Positions 1 to 9,553 of a stretch of DNA of 64,000 nucleotides are shown here, one piece after another. Both the position numbers and the translations under genes were made by a program. The stretch covers positions 372,001 to 436,000 of the forward strand of contig NZ_JQMW01000009.1 of the NCBI RefSeq assembly GCF_000744935.1. Reading direction: 5' to 3'. Position 1 is the first letter of the stretch, and every line of letters begins with the position of its first letter. The notes beneath the pieces were generated by a model. It ran no database searches. It had not been told where the DNA came from and worked only from the letters and a program-made list of their open reading frames with translations. This DNA comes from Clostridium sp. KNHs214 (lineage in GTDB: Bacteria > Bacillota > Clostridia > Clostridiales > Clostridiaceae).

Positions 1-69
1 ATAATAAATATATATTGCTATGTTTTATTAAATAACGTCATTATAAAAGTAATTAAGGAGAGATGGAGT

Positions 70-2118
70 ATGCAATCCATAGGTATAGTTACTGATAGTA
101 ATTCTAGAGTGGCAAGGTTTTTAAAGGACAATTTAAAGGAAGTATTAGGAGATTTTGTTCATATAAATAATTACTATATAAGAGAGCTTAAACAGGAGCA
201 GATTATTAGAGATCAAGTAGTGCTATTCATGATTAAAGAAAGAGCATTAAGCATAAAAAAGTTTATAAGTAGTAAAAGTAAAATTTTGATTATAAGAAGA
301 ACTATACTAGAAAATGAAGTTTATAAGTTATTTTCTATTCCTGATGACAATAACGTTTTGGTTGTTAATGATAATGACGAAACTACGTTGGAAACTTTAT
401 CTTTGTTTTATGAATTGGGAATAAATCATCTTAATTTAATTCCATATGAGGAAGGAAAAATCTATGATAATGTAAATGTAGCAGTTACACCAAGTGAATC
501 ATGGAGGGTACCTTCCTATATAAATAAAATAATTGATTTAGGCGATAGGTATATTGATGTATCCACTTTTTTTCAAATAATAAGTGCATTATCTTTGCAC
601 AATGATGAAATAGGAAGAAATTTAATTAAGTACTCTGAAAAAATAGTTAGTTTAGATGGGGGAATAAGAGATAATTACAAGGAGCTTTTTATAAAAAATA
701 TTGAATTAGATATTGTAATAAATCTTTCTAAAAATGGAATAGCACTTACCAATACTAAGGGGGTCATAACAGTATGTAACAAGAGTTTTGAAGATATGTT
801 TGCTCTAAAGGAACATGTAGAAGGTAAGTTAGTTGAAAACGTATTTAAAGGTGAGTTAGAAAAAATAATAATCGAAGAAGAGATATTTGATGAAGTTTTT
901 GTTTATAAAAATAGATATATAAATGCTAACAAGAGAATTATACATTATCTAGGAGTGGAGATGGGAACTTACTATAATCTGCAGGAAATTACGTATATAA
1001 AGCAATTAGAGCAGAATTTAAGTCAAAAGATAAGAGAGAAGGGACAGGTAGCTAGATATACGTTTAATGATATACAAACTAAGTCAAAGATTATGAATGA
1101 ATGTGTAGATTTGGCAAAAAAGATTTCTAAATCTGATTTGACAGTACTTATAATGGGAGAAAGTGGTACCGGAAAAGAGTTGATGTCGCAATCTATACAT
1201 AATAATTCTGCAAGGGCTAAACAGCCATTTGTAGCAGTTAACTGTGCTGCCATGCCTGAAAATTTATTGGAAAGTGAATTGTTCGGATATGAAAGAGGAG
1301 CTTTCACAGGAGCACTAAAGGAAGGAAAAAAGGGACTTTTTGAGCAAGCTAATAATGGCACTATATTTTTAGATGAAATAGGAGATATGCCAGTGCTTCT
1401 TCAGACAAAGCTTTTAAGAGTTTTGCAAGAGAGACAGGTTATGAGGATAGGAGCTCAAAAGGTAATAGATATAAATGTAAGGGTAATAGCTGCTACTAAT
1501 AGAAACTTACTTCAAATGATAAAAGAAGGAAAGTTCAGAGAAGATTTATACTACAGACTGAATGTTTTACCTATAAATATACCATCTTTGAGAGAAAGAA
1601 AGGAAGATATATTAGAATTATTAAAATATTTTATGGATAAGGATTTAAATATAACAAATGAAGCAAAGCAAGCTATATGTAAGTATGATTGGCCAGGTAA
1701 TATACGAGAACTTCAAAATGCAGCTTCATACATATCCTTAATGTGCAAAGATGAAGTTACTGTTTATAATTTACCTTTTAATATTATTAATGATGAAAAA
1801 AAAGAAAAGAATAAATTAAATTACCAAGAAATGAATGAAATTTGCAGTGAAGAGGTTTATATATTAAAAAGTAAATGTGATTTTGAAAAAACTTTAGAAG
1901 TACTTAATATACTGAATGCATTTAGTATACGTGGAGAATCCTTGGGGAGAAATAAGCTTTTAATAATATTGAGAGAAAAAAATATAGAAACTAAAGAAGG
2001 AGAAGTAAGAAAAATATTAAATGTTCTAAGTTCTTTAGAATTTATAATATCTAAAGTTGGTCGTGGAGGAAGTACTATAACAGAAAAAGGGAAAGAATTT
2101 TTAAAAACAGGAAAATAA
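70..2118 (+). CDS. Sigma-54-dependent transcriptional activator with PAS and AAA+ domains
   Basis: This is a bacterial enhancer-binding protein that should open sigma-54 promoters by ATP hydrolysis. The first ~200 residues match no receiver domain I recognise. A PAS-like segment follows at about 210-320. The AAA+ core has Walker A GESGTGKE (~363), the sigma-54 contact loop GAFTGA (~410) and Walker B FLDEIGD (~432). The C-terminal ~75 residues do not look like the usual Fis-type helix-turn-helix and instead resemble a winged helix ending in [11 protein letters not shown]. The ATG follows AAGGAG at good spacing. A sigma-54 promoter lies just downstream at 2311, so the hydrolase/permease pair is the obvious target. 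The family assignment is firm; the effector is unknown. Confidence 0.93.
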   Translation: MQSIGIVTDSNSRVARFLKDNLKEVLGDFVHINNYYIRELKQEQIIRDQVVLFMIKERALSIKKFISSKSKILIIRRTILENEVYKLFSIPDDNNVLVVNDNDETTLETLSLFYELGINHLNLIPYEEGKIYDNVNVAVTPSESWRVPSYINKIIDLGDRYIDVSTFFQIISALSLHNDEIGRNLIKYSEKIVSLDGGIRDNYKELFIKNIELDIVINLSKNGIALTNTKGVITVCNKSFEDMFALKEHVEGKLVENVFKGELEKIIIEEEIFDEVFVYKNRYINANKRIIHYLGVEMGTYYNLQEITYIKQLEQNLSQKIREKGQVARYTFNDIQTKSKIMNECVDLAKKISKSDLTVLIMGESGTGKELMSQSIHNNSARAKQPFVAVNCAAMPENLLESELFGYERGAFTGALKEGKKGLFEQANNGTIFLDEIGDMPVLLQTKLLRVLQERQVMRIGAQKVIDINVRVIAATNRNLLQMIKEGKFREDLYYRLNVLPINIPSLRERKEDILELLKYFMDKDLNITNEAKQAICKYDWPGNIRELQNAASYISLMCKDEVTVYNLPFNIINDEKKEKNKLNYQEMNEICSEEVYILKSKCDFEKTLEVLNILNAFSIRGESLGRNKLLIILREKNIETKEGEVRKILNVLSSLEFIISKVGRGGSTITEKGKEFLKTGK

Positions 2119-2146
2119 ATAGGGGATTTAATAGGAAAAATAGGTT

Positions 2147-2184
2147 AATAGGTTAAACATATGTTATGTTTAACCTATTTTTTT
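2147..2184 (+). terminator. Rho-independent terminator after the sigma-54 activator
   Basis: A 14-bp perfect stem (2148-2161 with 2165-2178) with a 3-nt loop is followed by a run of seven T. It separates the activator gene from the downstream sigma-54 transcription unit. Confidence 0.85.
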
Positions 2185-2289
2185 GTTTTAATATATTTAT
2201 AATTTTTTAAATACTAAATTTTCTAAATAAATATTTTGTAAATGTTTAAACTAATAAAATCAATGATTAGAAAGAATTTGTTAAAAAAC

Positions 2290-2309
2290 TTTGTTAATGC
2301 AATAACAAA
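2290..2309. promoter_or_regulatory. Inverted repeat directly upstream of the -24 box
   Basis: TTTGTTA (2290-2296) and TAACAAA (2303-2309) form a 7-bp perfect inverted repeat around ATGCAA. A further TTTGTTA half-site lies at 2277-2283. It touches the -24 element, which is closer than normal activator sites, so it may be a repressor or helper site rather than the main upstream activating sequence. The role is inferred. Confidence 0.4.
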
Positions 2310-2310
2310 T

Positions 2311-2325
2311 TGGCATGAGGCTTGC
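2311..2325 (+). promoter_or_regulatory. Sigma-54 (-24/-12) promoter
   Basis: TGGCAT at 2311-2316 and TTGC at 2322-2325 match the consensus TGGCAC-N5-TTGC. The invariant GG and GC are at the required spacing (G2313 to C2325 is 12 nt). Transcription would start near 2337, upstream of the AGGAGG at 2354. The promoter also shows that an ATG at 2315, lying inside the -24 box, cannot be the start codon of the next gene. Confidence 0.88.
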
Positions 2326-2368
2326 TTATAATATTTGCATAAATAAAACATTTAGGAGGCTTAGATTA

Positions 2369-3097
2369 ATGGACAAGAAACCAGTGATAGGTATATCAGG
2401 AAGCGTAATTGTAGACGATGGAGGAATGTTTCCTGGATACGAGAGAGCATATGTAAATGACGATTACATTAAAGCAGTAACTTTGGCTGGAGGTATACCT
2501 GTTATGTTACCTATGGTATACGAAGAAGAAATAATAAGAAAACAGCTAGAAGCAGTAGATGGGCTTGTAATGTCAGGAGGTCATGATGTAAATCCGCTAT
2601 TATATGGTGAGGAGCCTAGTCAAAAACTAGGAGGAATACTTCCAAAGAGAGATGTATTTGATTGTACGCTAATAAAAATTGCTATGGAAATGAAAAAGCC
2701 TATTTTGGGTATTTGTAGAGGACATCAAATTATAAATGTAGTTAATGGCGGAAATCTTTACCAAGATTTATCTTTTATAGATGGATGCTATATTAAACAC
2801 AATCAAGGATCATTATCTAATGTACCTACACACACAGTAAAAGTAGAAAAAAACACTAAGCTAAATGTAATATTAGGAGATGAAGTGATAACTAACAGCT
2901 TTCACCATTTAGCAGTAAAAGATGTTGCACCAGGGTTTAAAGCAGTAGCAATGGCGAAGGATGGAGTTATAGAGGCTATTGAAAAAGAAGGAGAACACTT
3001 TGTAATGGGAATACAGTGGCATCCTGAAATGATGGCTAAAGAAAATGAAAAAATGTTAGGTGTATTTAAAAAATTAGTTCAAGAAAGTGCAAAGTAA
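2369..3097 (+). CDS. Peptidase C26 / gamma-glutamyl-gamma-aminobutyrate hydrolase-like protein
   Basis: This is a class-I glutamine-amidotransferase-fold hydrolase of the PuuD/C26 family, which cleaves gamma-glutamyl amide bonds in the cytoplasm. Residues 1-242 hold the nucleophile elbow GICRGHQ with C116 and the His-Glu pair in QWHPE (H218, E220), so the triad is complete. The start is the ATG at 2369, ten bases after AGGAGG. An upstream in-frame ATG at 2315 lies inside the sigma-54 promoter and is rejected. The amino-acid permease gene follows 27 bp later, so the pair probably imports and releases a gamma-glutamyl or related amino compound as nitrogen source. The exact substrate is not visible. 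Confidence 0.9.
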   Translation: MDKKPVIGISGSVIVDDGGMFPGYERAYVNDDYIKAVTLAGGIPVMLPMVYEEEIIRKQLEAVDGLVMSGGHDVNPLLYGEEPSQKLGGILPKRDVFDCTLIKIAMEMKKPILGICRGHQIINVVNGGNLYQDLSFIDGCYIKHNQGSLSNVPTHTVKVEKNTKLNVILGDEVITNSFHHLAVKDVAPGFKAVAMAKDGVIEAIEKEGEHFVMGIQWHPEMMAKENEKMLGVFKKLVQESAK

Positions 3098-3124
3098 TAA
3101 CATAAGGAGAGGGAGGAAAAGAGT

Positions 3125-4417
3125 ATGTCAAGCAAAAACAAATTAGGTTTTTGGAGTATAGTACTACTAGGAATAAACGCTATAATAGGTTCAGGAATAT
3201 TTTTATTACCAAACCAAGCAGCAAAATTAATAGGACCTGCAAGTTTAGGTGTAATAGTATTCGATATGCTTTTAGTTATAAGTATAGCAATGTGCTTTGC
3301 AGAAGTTGGCGGAATGTTTAAGAAAAACGGTGGACCATATGTTTATGCAAAAGAAGCATTTGGTGACTTTGTAGGTTTCGAAGTCGGATTTATGAAATGG
3401 GCTATAAGTATAATTGCATGGGCGGCTATGGCAGTGGCATTTGCTACAGCTTTAGGAAAGGTTTGGCCAGCAGCATCAGTAGGAGCTACTAAAAATATTA
3501 TAGTTGTAGCAATATTAGTAGGATTAGGAATTATAAATATATTAGGAGTAAGCATTTCAAAAACATTAAATAACGTAATTACAGTAGGAAAATTAGTTCC
3601 ACTTGTAATGTTTGTGGCTATAGGAATATTCTTTATAAAGGGAGGAAATTTCACTCCAATGTTGCCAAATGGTCAATATACACCAGGTTCTTTTGGTGCA
3701 GCAGCACTTTTAATATTCTATGCATTCACAGGATTTGAATCTATAGCAGTAGCAGCAGAAGATATGGAAAATCCAGAAAAGAACGTTCCAAAGGCAATTA
3801 TAACAGTTATGATAATAGTGTCAGCATTTTATTTATTAATTCAAGCAGTATCTATAGGGGTACTTGGAACTAAACTTGCAGAAACTGCAACACCGGTAGC
3901 AGATGCAGCAGCAATATTTTTAGGACCTATAGGAGGAGCGATAGTTACAGCAGGTACATTAGTTTCTATAGGTGGAATAAATATAGCAGCTTCATTTATC
4001 ACTCCAAGAAGTGGTGTGGCTTTAGCAGAAGATGGACTTCTTCCAAAAGCAATTGCTAAACAAAGTAAAAAAGGAACACCTTATGTAGCTATAATAATAA
4101 CAGTGGCATTAGCAATTCCAATAGCTTTATCAGGAAGCTTTACAAAACTTGCAGCAATAAGTGTTGTTTCAAGATTTGCTCAATATGTTCCAACATGTTT
4201 AGCAGTAATAGTTCTAAGAAAAAAGAGACCAGAATTACAAAGTTCATTTAGAGTTCCATTTGGACCAGTTATTCCAATGATAGCTATAGTAGTTAGCGGA
4301 TGGCTTTTAGTACAATCTTCTATGGAAAAAATACTATGGGGTCTTGGAGGATTAGTGGTAGGAGTTCCAATATATTTCTTAATGAGGAAATATAACAAAG
4401 AATCTGAAAATAAATAA
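3125..4417 (+). CDS. APC-family amino-acid permease
   Basis: This is a polytopic inner-membrane permease of 430 residues with about 12 hydrophobic segments. TM1 carries the unwound-helix motif GSGIF (~residue 22) typical of amino acid-polyamine-organocation transporters, and FTGFESIA lies in the TM6 region. The last residues are charged and cytoplasmic. A GGAGAGGGAGG ribosome site precedes the ATG. It is cotranscribed with the C26 hydrolase from the sigma-54 promoter, which points to uptake of an amino acid or gamma-glutamyl compound as a nitrogen source. Substrate specificity is inferred from context only. Confidence 0.9.
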   Translation: MSSKNKLGFWSIVLLGINAIIGSGIFLLPNQAAKLIGPASLGVIVFDMLLVISIAMCFAEVGGMFKKNGGPYVYAKEAFGDFVGFEVGFMKWAISIIAWAAMAVAFATALGKVWPAASVGATKNIIVVAILVGLGIINILGVSISKTLNNVITVGKLVPLVMFVAIGIFFIKGGNFTPMLPNGQYTPGSFGAAALLIFYAFTGFESIAVAAEDMENPEKNVPKAIITVMIIVSAFYLLIQAVSIGVLGTKLAETATPVADAAAIFLGPIGGAIVTAGTLVSIGGINIAASFITPRSGVALAEDGLLPKAIAKQSKKGTPYVAIIITVALAIPIALSGSFTKLAAISVVSRFAQYVPTCLAVIVLRKKRPELQSSFRVPFGPVIPMIAIVVSGWLLVQSSMEKILWGLGGLVVGVPIYFLMRKYNKESENK

Positions 4418-4421
4418 TATT

Positions 4422-4518
4422 ATTAACCCACAATAAGGTATAATGTGATGGAATTATGAAGCAAGTCATTCCAGAGAAATTTCATAATTCAGGTAATATA
4501 ATGCTTTTGTGGGATAAT
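4422..4518. repeat. Family A palindromic repeat, copy 1
   Basis: The ends are inverted: CCCACAA at 4427 and TTGTGGG at 4507-4513, inside ATTAA/ATAAT flanks. An inner pair (GGAATTATGAA versus TTTCATAATTC) gives a second hairpin. Related copies lie near 5071, 20019, 27705, 40175 and 45953. The conserved termini and variable interior are typical of a MITE. Confidence 0.75.
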
Positions 4519-4552
4519 CATAATATAAATTAAAATAAAAAACTTGAAGATT

Positions 4553-4597
4553 AAAATAAAAACCCTTTGTGTTTATAGCATCAAGGGTTTTTATTTT
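4553..4597. terminator. Bidirectional terminator between permease and ferredoxin
   Basis: A 15-bp perfect inverted repeat (4553-4567 with 4583-4597) has A-rich and T-rich tails and a core of ACCCTT/AAGGGT. It can stop transcripts from both convergent genes. Confidence 0.88.
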
Positions 4598-4617
4598 GAA
4601 GTAAAATGAAAATTAAA

Positions 4618-4806
4618 TTATTGAACTGTGATTGCATTTACAGGACATTCAGATTCTGCGTCTTGTGCGGAATCTGCTAAGTTTTCTGATACATCAGGCT
4701 GGTATGCTACAGCTTTTCCGTCATCATCCATTTGAAATACTTCTGGACATATTTCTGGGCATAAACCACAACCAATGCAGGTATCTTTATCTACTTTAGC
4801 CTTCAT
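4618..4806 (-). CDS. Ferredoxin, single 4Fe-4S cluster
   Basis: This 62-residue acidic electron carrier has C10-x2-C13-x2-C16 and a distant C54 followed by P, the ligand set of a monocluster 4Fe-4S ferredoxin. C20 is extra; in related proteins the equivalent cysteine can form a disulfide, but no partner is seen here. The chosen ATG lies 8 nt after GGAGG. The longer reading from 4821 begins inside that ribosome site and is rejected. The gene is monocistronic and convergent with the permease. It probably donates low-potential electrons in fermentative metabolism. Confidence 0.93.
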   Translation of the reverse strand: MKAKVDKDTCIGCGLCPEICPEVFQMDDDGKAVAYQPDVSENLADSAQDAESECPVNAITVQ

Positions 4807-5249
4807 TAATAAAACCTCCATGTATGTATAATAGTTTTATAAATCTCCAATCCCTAGTTTACAATCCCCAACAAATATTTTAGTTAGAACTAAATTAGGT
4901 TCTATATATTAGAATAAATATAGGGGTTTAGGATTTATTACTATAACTTGGTACTTAAATAAAACCTAAAGCCTAGATTAAAACTAAGTATCAATTAAAA
5001 AAATAGTATATAAATTATATAACCGTAAAATTATGGTACAAGAATTTTTATTAATAATAAATATGATTAACCCACAATAAGGTACAATGCAGAGAAATTT
5101 CATAATTCAAGTAATGTAATACTTTTTGTGGGATAATCGTAAATATATATTTGTTATTATTAATAAAAATAGTATAATCAATAGTAAGAATTTTTATACA
5201 TATGGTAAAATATAAAGCAAATATAATTATAAATATGGGGGGAAGAATA
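4807..5249. other. Intergenic stretch with family A copy 2 and weak family E-like palindromes
   Basis: A short family A copy occupies 5066-5137: CCCACAATAAGG begins at 5071 and TTTTGTGGG ends at 5132, and most of the interior is deleted. At 4843-4990 there are overlapping stretches such as AATCCCTAG and AATCCCC facing GGGGTTTAGGATT, resembling the decayed palindromes at 29152, 35268 and 41308. No open reading frame with a ribosome site was seen. Confidence 0.6.
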
Positions 5250-6932
5250 ATGAAGTTAAACGTTTTCCAAGTTCCTTTTAGTAGATATGGTTCTTATATT
5301 GTCATTTCACCTTTAGAATATGGTGAAATAAAGAAGGGACTTTACATAAGAAATATTAGAGGTGGAGATGATGATTTAGGAGAAGTATTTAGAATAGAAA
5401 CTGTATATAATGAGAATATTATTCCTTATAAAATAGAATGCAGTGAAACGCTTATGCAGTTAAATTCTGAAGAAGGATTTGTAAAAATTTGTATGCCGAA
5501 TTCCAATACTGTTAGGATTCATTCAGAAGGAATAGTACTTAGATTAATTATGAAAAAAAGAGCTTATGATGACATAATAAAAGCTGAAAAAGAAGCATAT
5601 GAAGTTAATTGTTCATCTAAAAAAATAAGGTTTATGATAAATCCTATTATAGGTGAGGTAAAAGTAAGAAGAGAATTAGAAGAATATCCAGAAGAGATAG
5701 TTATAGATTTATTACCACATAAAGGTGTTATGGACTTTTCTATAGAAGATTACCACACTGTATGGAAAGAAAAAAAGGATTTGAGTGATTTTAATCATTG
5801 TTTAAAAGCAGTGGAAGAAGATTATAATAGTTGGCTGGAAAATACATTGAATGTACCAGAAAGATATAGTGTGGGTAAAAGCTTAGCTTCTTATATAACT
5901 TGGTCTTGTGTAGTAAACCCTGAAGGGTTTTTAAAAAGACCTGCCATGTATATGTCTAAAAATTGGATGACCAATATATGGAGTTGGGATCACTGTTTTA
6001 ATGCGATGGCTTTAGTTAAGAACAACCCTGAGTTAGCTTGGGATCAGTTTATGGCATTTATAGATGTACAGGATGAAAGTGGTACGTTTCCTGATTTTAT
6101 TAATGATAGGTTTGCATTATGGAATTATTGTAAGCCTCCTATTCATGGATGGACATTAAAATGGATGATGGATAGATGTGATTTTATAACTGAAGAAAAA
6201 ATTAAGGAAGTGTACGAACCTTTATGTAAGTGGACAGATTGGTGGCTTAAATATAGAGATTATGATAAGGATGGAGTACCTCAATATAACCATGGAAATG
6301 ATTCGGGATGGGATAATGCTACAATTTTTAAGGAAAGTATGGCTGTGGAAAGTCCGGATTTATGTGCATTTTTAATAATTCAAATGGATGTTTTAGAAAA
6401 GATAGCAAATAAACTTGGAAAAAAGGAAGAGGCATGTGAGTGGAGAATAAGAGGGGAAGAACTTTTAAATAAAATGATTAAGCATTTTTGGAGAAAAGAT
6501 AGATTTGTGGCAGTAGACAGTTACACTCATGAAGATATAGAGTCAGATAGTTTAATATTATATGTCCCCTTAATTTTAGGTAAAAGATTAAATAAAGATA
6601 TAAGAAATAAATTATTAGAAAAAATCAAAAAAGAAGGTGATTTTTTAACAGAGTTTGGCCTTGCTACAGAAAAAATAAATAGTGAATACTATATTGAAGA
6701 TGGATACTGGAGGGGACCTATATGGGCACCTTCAACTATGATTTTAGTATATGCCTTAAATGAATGTGGTGAATATGAATTAGCTAAAAAGGTGGCTGAA
6801 AGATTTTGTAGTATGGCAAACAAAAATGGAATGGCAGAAAATTTTAATGCATTAACTGGGGAAGGATTAAGGGATACAGCATTTACTTGGACATCTAGTG
6901 TATTTTTAGTACTATGTAATGAATATATATAA
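5250..6932 (+). CDS. GH63-like (alpha/alpha)6-barrel glycoside hydrolase
   Basis: This is a 560-residue cytoplasmic glycosidase without signal peptide. The C-terminal ~370 residues carry the six-hairpin barrel pattern of GH63/trehalase-like enzymes: IWSWDHCF, DWWLKYRDYDKDG, HGNDSGWDN, YWRGPIW and MAENFNALTGEG. In this clan an Asp in the GWDN segment and a Glu in the late ENF segment act in catalysis, and both are present. The N-terminal ~200 residues look like a beta-rich accessory domain. The start is the ATG at 5250, six bases after GGGGGGA, rather than one 48 bp upstream. The likely substrate is a short alpha-linked oligosaccharide or glycoside, but specificity cannot be read. An amidohydrolase gene follows 38 bp later. 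Confidence 0.8.
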   Translation: MKLNVFQVPFSRYGSYIVISPLEYGEIKKGLYIRNIRGGDDDLGEVFRIETVYNENIIPYKIECSETLMQLNSEEGFVKICMPNSNTVRIHSEGIVLRLIMKKRAYDDIIKAEKEAYEVNCSSKKIRFMINPIIGEVKVRRELEEYPEEIVIDLLPHKGVMDFSIEDYHTVWKEKKDLSDFNHCLKAVEEDYNSWLENTLNVPERYSVGKSLASYITWSCVVNPEGFLKRPAMYMSKNWMTNIWSWDHCFNAMALVKNNPELAWDQFMAFIDVQDESGTFPDFINDRFALWNYCKPPIHGWTLKWMMDRCDFITEEKIKEVYEPLCKWTDWWLKYRDYDKDGVPQYNHGNDSGWDNATIFKESMAVESPDLCAFLIIQMDVLEKIANKLGKKEEACEWRIRGEELLNKMIKHFWRKDRFVAVDSYTHEDIESDSLILYVPLILGKRLNKDIRNKLLEKIKKEGDFLTEFGLATEKINSEYYIEDGYWRGPIWAPSTMILVYALNECGEYELAKKVAERFCSMANKNGMAENFNALTGEGLRDTAFTWTSSVFLVLCNEYI

Positions 6933-6970
6933 TAAAACTTTAAAATATTATATTAAAATGGAGGATTTGC

Positions 6971-8617
6971 ATGGATTTAATATTGTTTAATGGTAAAGTG
7001 GTTACCATGGATGAAGAAAACATAAGATGTGAAGCTGTGGCCATAAGGGGAGATAAGATATATGCAGTAGGAGATAATGAAGATATTCTTAGTTTAAAAA
7101 ATGATACTACAAAGTTAGTAGATTTAAAAGGTAAATTGGTTCTTCCGGGTTTTACGGATAGTCATATGCATCTATTGGGATATGCCAGCAGTTTACAAAA
7201 GGTAGATTTAAGAGAGGCACATTCTATAGAAGAGGTGATAGAAAAAACAAGAAAGTTTATAAGAGAGAGAAATATTCCTAAAGGTCATTGGGTACTGGGC
7301 ACTAATTGGAATCACGAAAATTTCAAAGAAAAAAGATTTTTAGATAGGAATGATTTAGATAAAATATCTAAGGAACATCCTATAAGTTTAATAAGAGCTT
7401 GTTATCATGTTTACTCAGTAAATAGTAAGGCCTTAGAAGTGTTAGGAATAAAATATGACAATATACCTAAAGTGCAAGGTGGTAAGGTGGAAGTAGATGG
7501 TCAAGGAAATCCAACAGGGGTACTTACAGAAAATGCAGTTTGGCTTGCAGATAATGCTGTAAATGAACCAGATTTAGAGGAACTTAAGGACATGATAGAA
7601 GAGGCAGCAGAAAAAGCCTCAGAGCAAGGAATAACTACAGTTTTTTCCGATGACTTTGCATATCTTCCAAGCAGAAATTATAAAAAAATAATTAAGGCTT
7701 ATAGAGAACTTATAGATGAAGATAGACTAAAAGTAAGAATAAATCAGCAGTGCAGACTTTCTGATATGGATATATTGGAAGATTTTTTAAATGAAGGATG
7801 GCATAAGGAAAAGGGAGACAAGAATTTTAAATTAGGTCCTTTAAAATTAATATGCGATGGATCTTTAGGCGCAAGAACTGCGTATTTATCTTATTCCTAT
7901 AAAGATAAACCATCTACCTTTGGAATGATTGCTTATAGTCAAGACGAACTAGATGAATTAATAATAACTGCTCATAAAGAGGGAATGCAGGTATCTACTC
8001 ACTGTATTGGAGATAAAGCTATGTATATGGTTTTCGATAGCATTGAAAAAGCACAGAAACTATACCCTAGAAAGAATGCCAGGCATACTATAATCCATGC
8101 ACAAATAACAGACGAAGTTTTGATTAATAAGTTTAAAGAATTAGATGTTATAGCCAATGTACAACCTATATTTTTAAATTATGATCTTCATGTGGTGGAG
8201 GAAAGGATCGGAAAGGATAAGGCAAAATATACTTACAATTGGAAAACTATGGTAGATAATGATATACATTTAACATTTGGTTCAGATTGCCCTATAGAAG
8301 CTTTTGATGTACTTCCTAATATATATTCTGCGGTTACAAGAAAAGATTTAAATGGATATCCAAAAGGAGGATGGCTTCCAGAACAAAAGTTATCTGTTTA
8401 TGAAGCTGTATACGGATTTACTATGGGAGGATCTTATGCTTCTTTCGAGGAAAATGTTAAAGGTTCTATAACTCCAGGTAAATTTGCAGATATAGTTGTT
8501 TTGGAAGAAGATATTTTTAATGTAGAAGAAGAGCATATTAAAGATGTGAAAGTTGAAGCTACAATTTTAGGTGGAAAAACAGTGTATACTAGAGAAAAAT
8601 TATATATTGTGAAGTAA
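6971..8617 (+). CDS. YtcJ-like metal-dependent amidohydrolase
   Basis: This 548-residue TIM-barrel amidohydrolase belongs to the amidohydrolase-3 (YtcJ/exoenzyme-regulator AepA-like) group. It shows the N-terminal beta domain with GFTDSHMHL as first metal site, then HCIGDKA, HAQ and GSDCPIE as later metal and catalytic positions, and a C-terminal GKFADIVVL strand. No signal peptide is visible. The ribosome site GGAGG precedes the ATG. It probably hydrolyses an N-acyl or cyclic amide substrate in the cytoplasm. The close spacing to the upstream glycosidase gene suggests one transcript. Confidence 0.88.
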   Translation: MDLILFNGKVVTMDEENIRCEAVAIRGDKIYAVGDNEDILSLKNDTTKLVDLKGKLVLPGFTDSHMHLLGYASSLQKVDLREAHSIEEVIEKTRKFIRERNIPKGHWVLGTNWNHENFKEKRFLDRNDLDKISKEHPISLIRACYHVYSVNSKALEVLGIKYDNIPKVQGGKVEVDGQGNPTGVLTENAVWLADNAVNEPDLEELKDMIEEAAEKASEQGITTVFSDDFAYLPSRNYKKIIKAYRELIDEDRLKVRINQQCRLSDMDILEDFLNEGWHKEKGDKNFKLGPLKLICDGSLGARTAYLSYSYKDKPSTFGMIAYSQDELDELIITAHKEGMQVSTHCIGDKAMYMVFDSIEKAQKLYPRKNARHTIIHAQITDEVLINKFKELDVIANVQPIFLNYDLHVVEERIGKDKAKYTYNWKTMVDNDIHLTFGSDCPIEAFDVLPNIYSAVTRKDLNGYPKGGWLPEQKLSVYEAVYGFTMGGSYASFEENVKGSITPGKFADIVVLEEDIFNVEEEHIKDVKVEATILGGKTVYTREKLYIVK

Positions 8618-8627
8618 TACATTGAAG

Positions 8628-8858
8628 AAAAATCTGATTTTAATTCCGTAATAAATGTGTAATTTGGGACTGTTCACAATACGCCAAGAACTTCTAAATG
8701 TCTTACAGTTAAAACCCCTAAAGCTTTCAAACTCACTCGTTCCTCGTTCAAACATGAAATCTTCTTAACGGGTCTTTAACTGTGAGACATAAGAAGTTCT
8801 AAGGCTAGTTCAATAGTCCCCAATTACACATTTATTATTACATTAAAATCAGATTTTT
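8628..8858. repeat. Family C long hairpin element, copy 1
   Basis: Outer arms 8628-8672 and ~8815-8858 are near-perfect inverted repeats that end in AAAAATCTG and CAGATTTTT. An unpaired conserved stretch with CACAATACGCC follows. The inner stem is AGAACTTCT plus a copy-specific part (ATGTCT/AGACAT, CAGTTAAA/TTTAACTG). The apical part contains CTTCTTAACGGG. It shares unpaired segments with the copies at 9300, 12160 and 31175, but its stem sequences differ from theirs while still pairing. Confidence 0.85.
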
Positions 8859-8870
8859 AGTTTAATAGGA

Positions 8871-8913
8871 AAAAGCTATAACTGTTTCATTAAATGGAGT
8901 AGTTATAGCTTTT
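8871..8913. terminator. AT-rich hairpin, probable terminator
   Basis: AAAAGCTATAACT (8871-8883) pairs with AGTTATAGCTTTT (from 8901), followed by CTTT. It is the first terminator-like structure after the amidohydrolase gene on the plus strand. Confidence 0.6.
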
Positions 8914-9299
8914 CTTTAAGGGCTTAAAAATTTTTTATTGGCGATAGCCAGCCTAAATACGTAGGCATGATTAGGATTTATATAAAAATATATAACTTTA
9001 ATTGTTAGATAAATAAGAACTTGTAGATAAGTAATAAGTAATAAGTAATAGATAAGAAGTAATACCTATTACCTGGTCTAAATTACAAATTCTGATTTGT
9101 ACAAACAACTGCCTTACGGCAAAATGAATTGAATTTTAGTTATTATTTTAATAGGTACCATATAACTTTTCGAAAGGCTGCGCCTAAAAAATATTATGAG
9201 CGCCTTTCTATTTATAAATTAAAGATTTTCCATAGCGAAGCGGAGGAAAATCATCCTTTAGTCAGCTGTGTTCCTCCTCTGATAGCCTATGCATGAACT
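8914..9299. other. Non-coding stretch with degenerate palindromes
   Basis: No convincing gene is seen. There are tandem AGTAATA units near 9030-9055, GAAAGGCTGCGC facing GCGCCTTTC (9172-9210), and GATTTTCC facing GGAAAATC (9226-9253). These look like remnants of palindromic repeats. The stretch lies between family C copies 1 and 2. Confidence 0.45.
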
Positions 9300-9532
9300 G
9301 AAAAATCTGTCTTTAAGGTAACAATAAATATATTTTCTTAGACTATTGAGCTAGCCTTAGAAATTCTTTGTTTTCAAATTTCAATACCCGTTAAGAAGCT
9401 TTCATGTTTGGGCGCCGCCAGAAGCGAGTTTGAAAGCTTTAAGGTATTGAAATTTGAAAACATTAGAATTTCTTGGCGTATTGCGAGTAGTCTAAGAAAA
9501 TATATTTATTGTGGACTTAAAGACAGATTTTT
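9300..9532. repeat. Family C long hairpin element, copy 2
   Basis: The arms GAAAAATCTGTCTTTAAG and CTTAAAGACAGATTTTT bracket a long imperfect hairpin. The orientation is opposite to copy 1: the apical motif reads CCCGTTAAGAAG and the internal-loop motif reads GGCGTATTG. The inner stem is CAAATTTCAATA/TATTGAAATTTG. The outer arms are almost identical to copy 3 at 12160. A short open frame inside (9408-9614) is a by-product of the palindrome and is not annotated. Confidence 0.85.
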
Positions 9533-9553
9533 CTTCAATGTATTGTGTCACAA

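Noticed and set aside
1023-1361. Minus-strand frame opposite the sigma-54 activator
   Set aside because: Frame shadow of the AAA+ domain with no start signal.
2315-2368. ATG at 2315 as start of the C26 gene
   Set aside because: It lies inside the sigma-54 -24 box, upstream of the predicted transcript start.
9030-9060. Tandem AGTAATA as a CRISPR or VNTR
   Set aside because: Only three short imperfect units without spacers.
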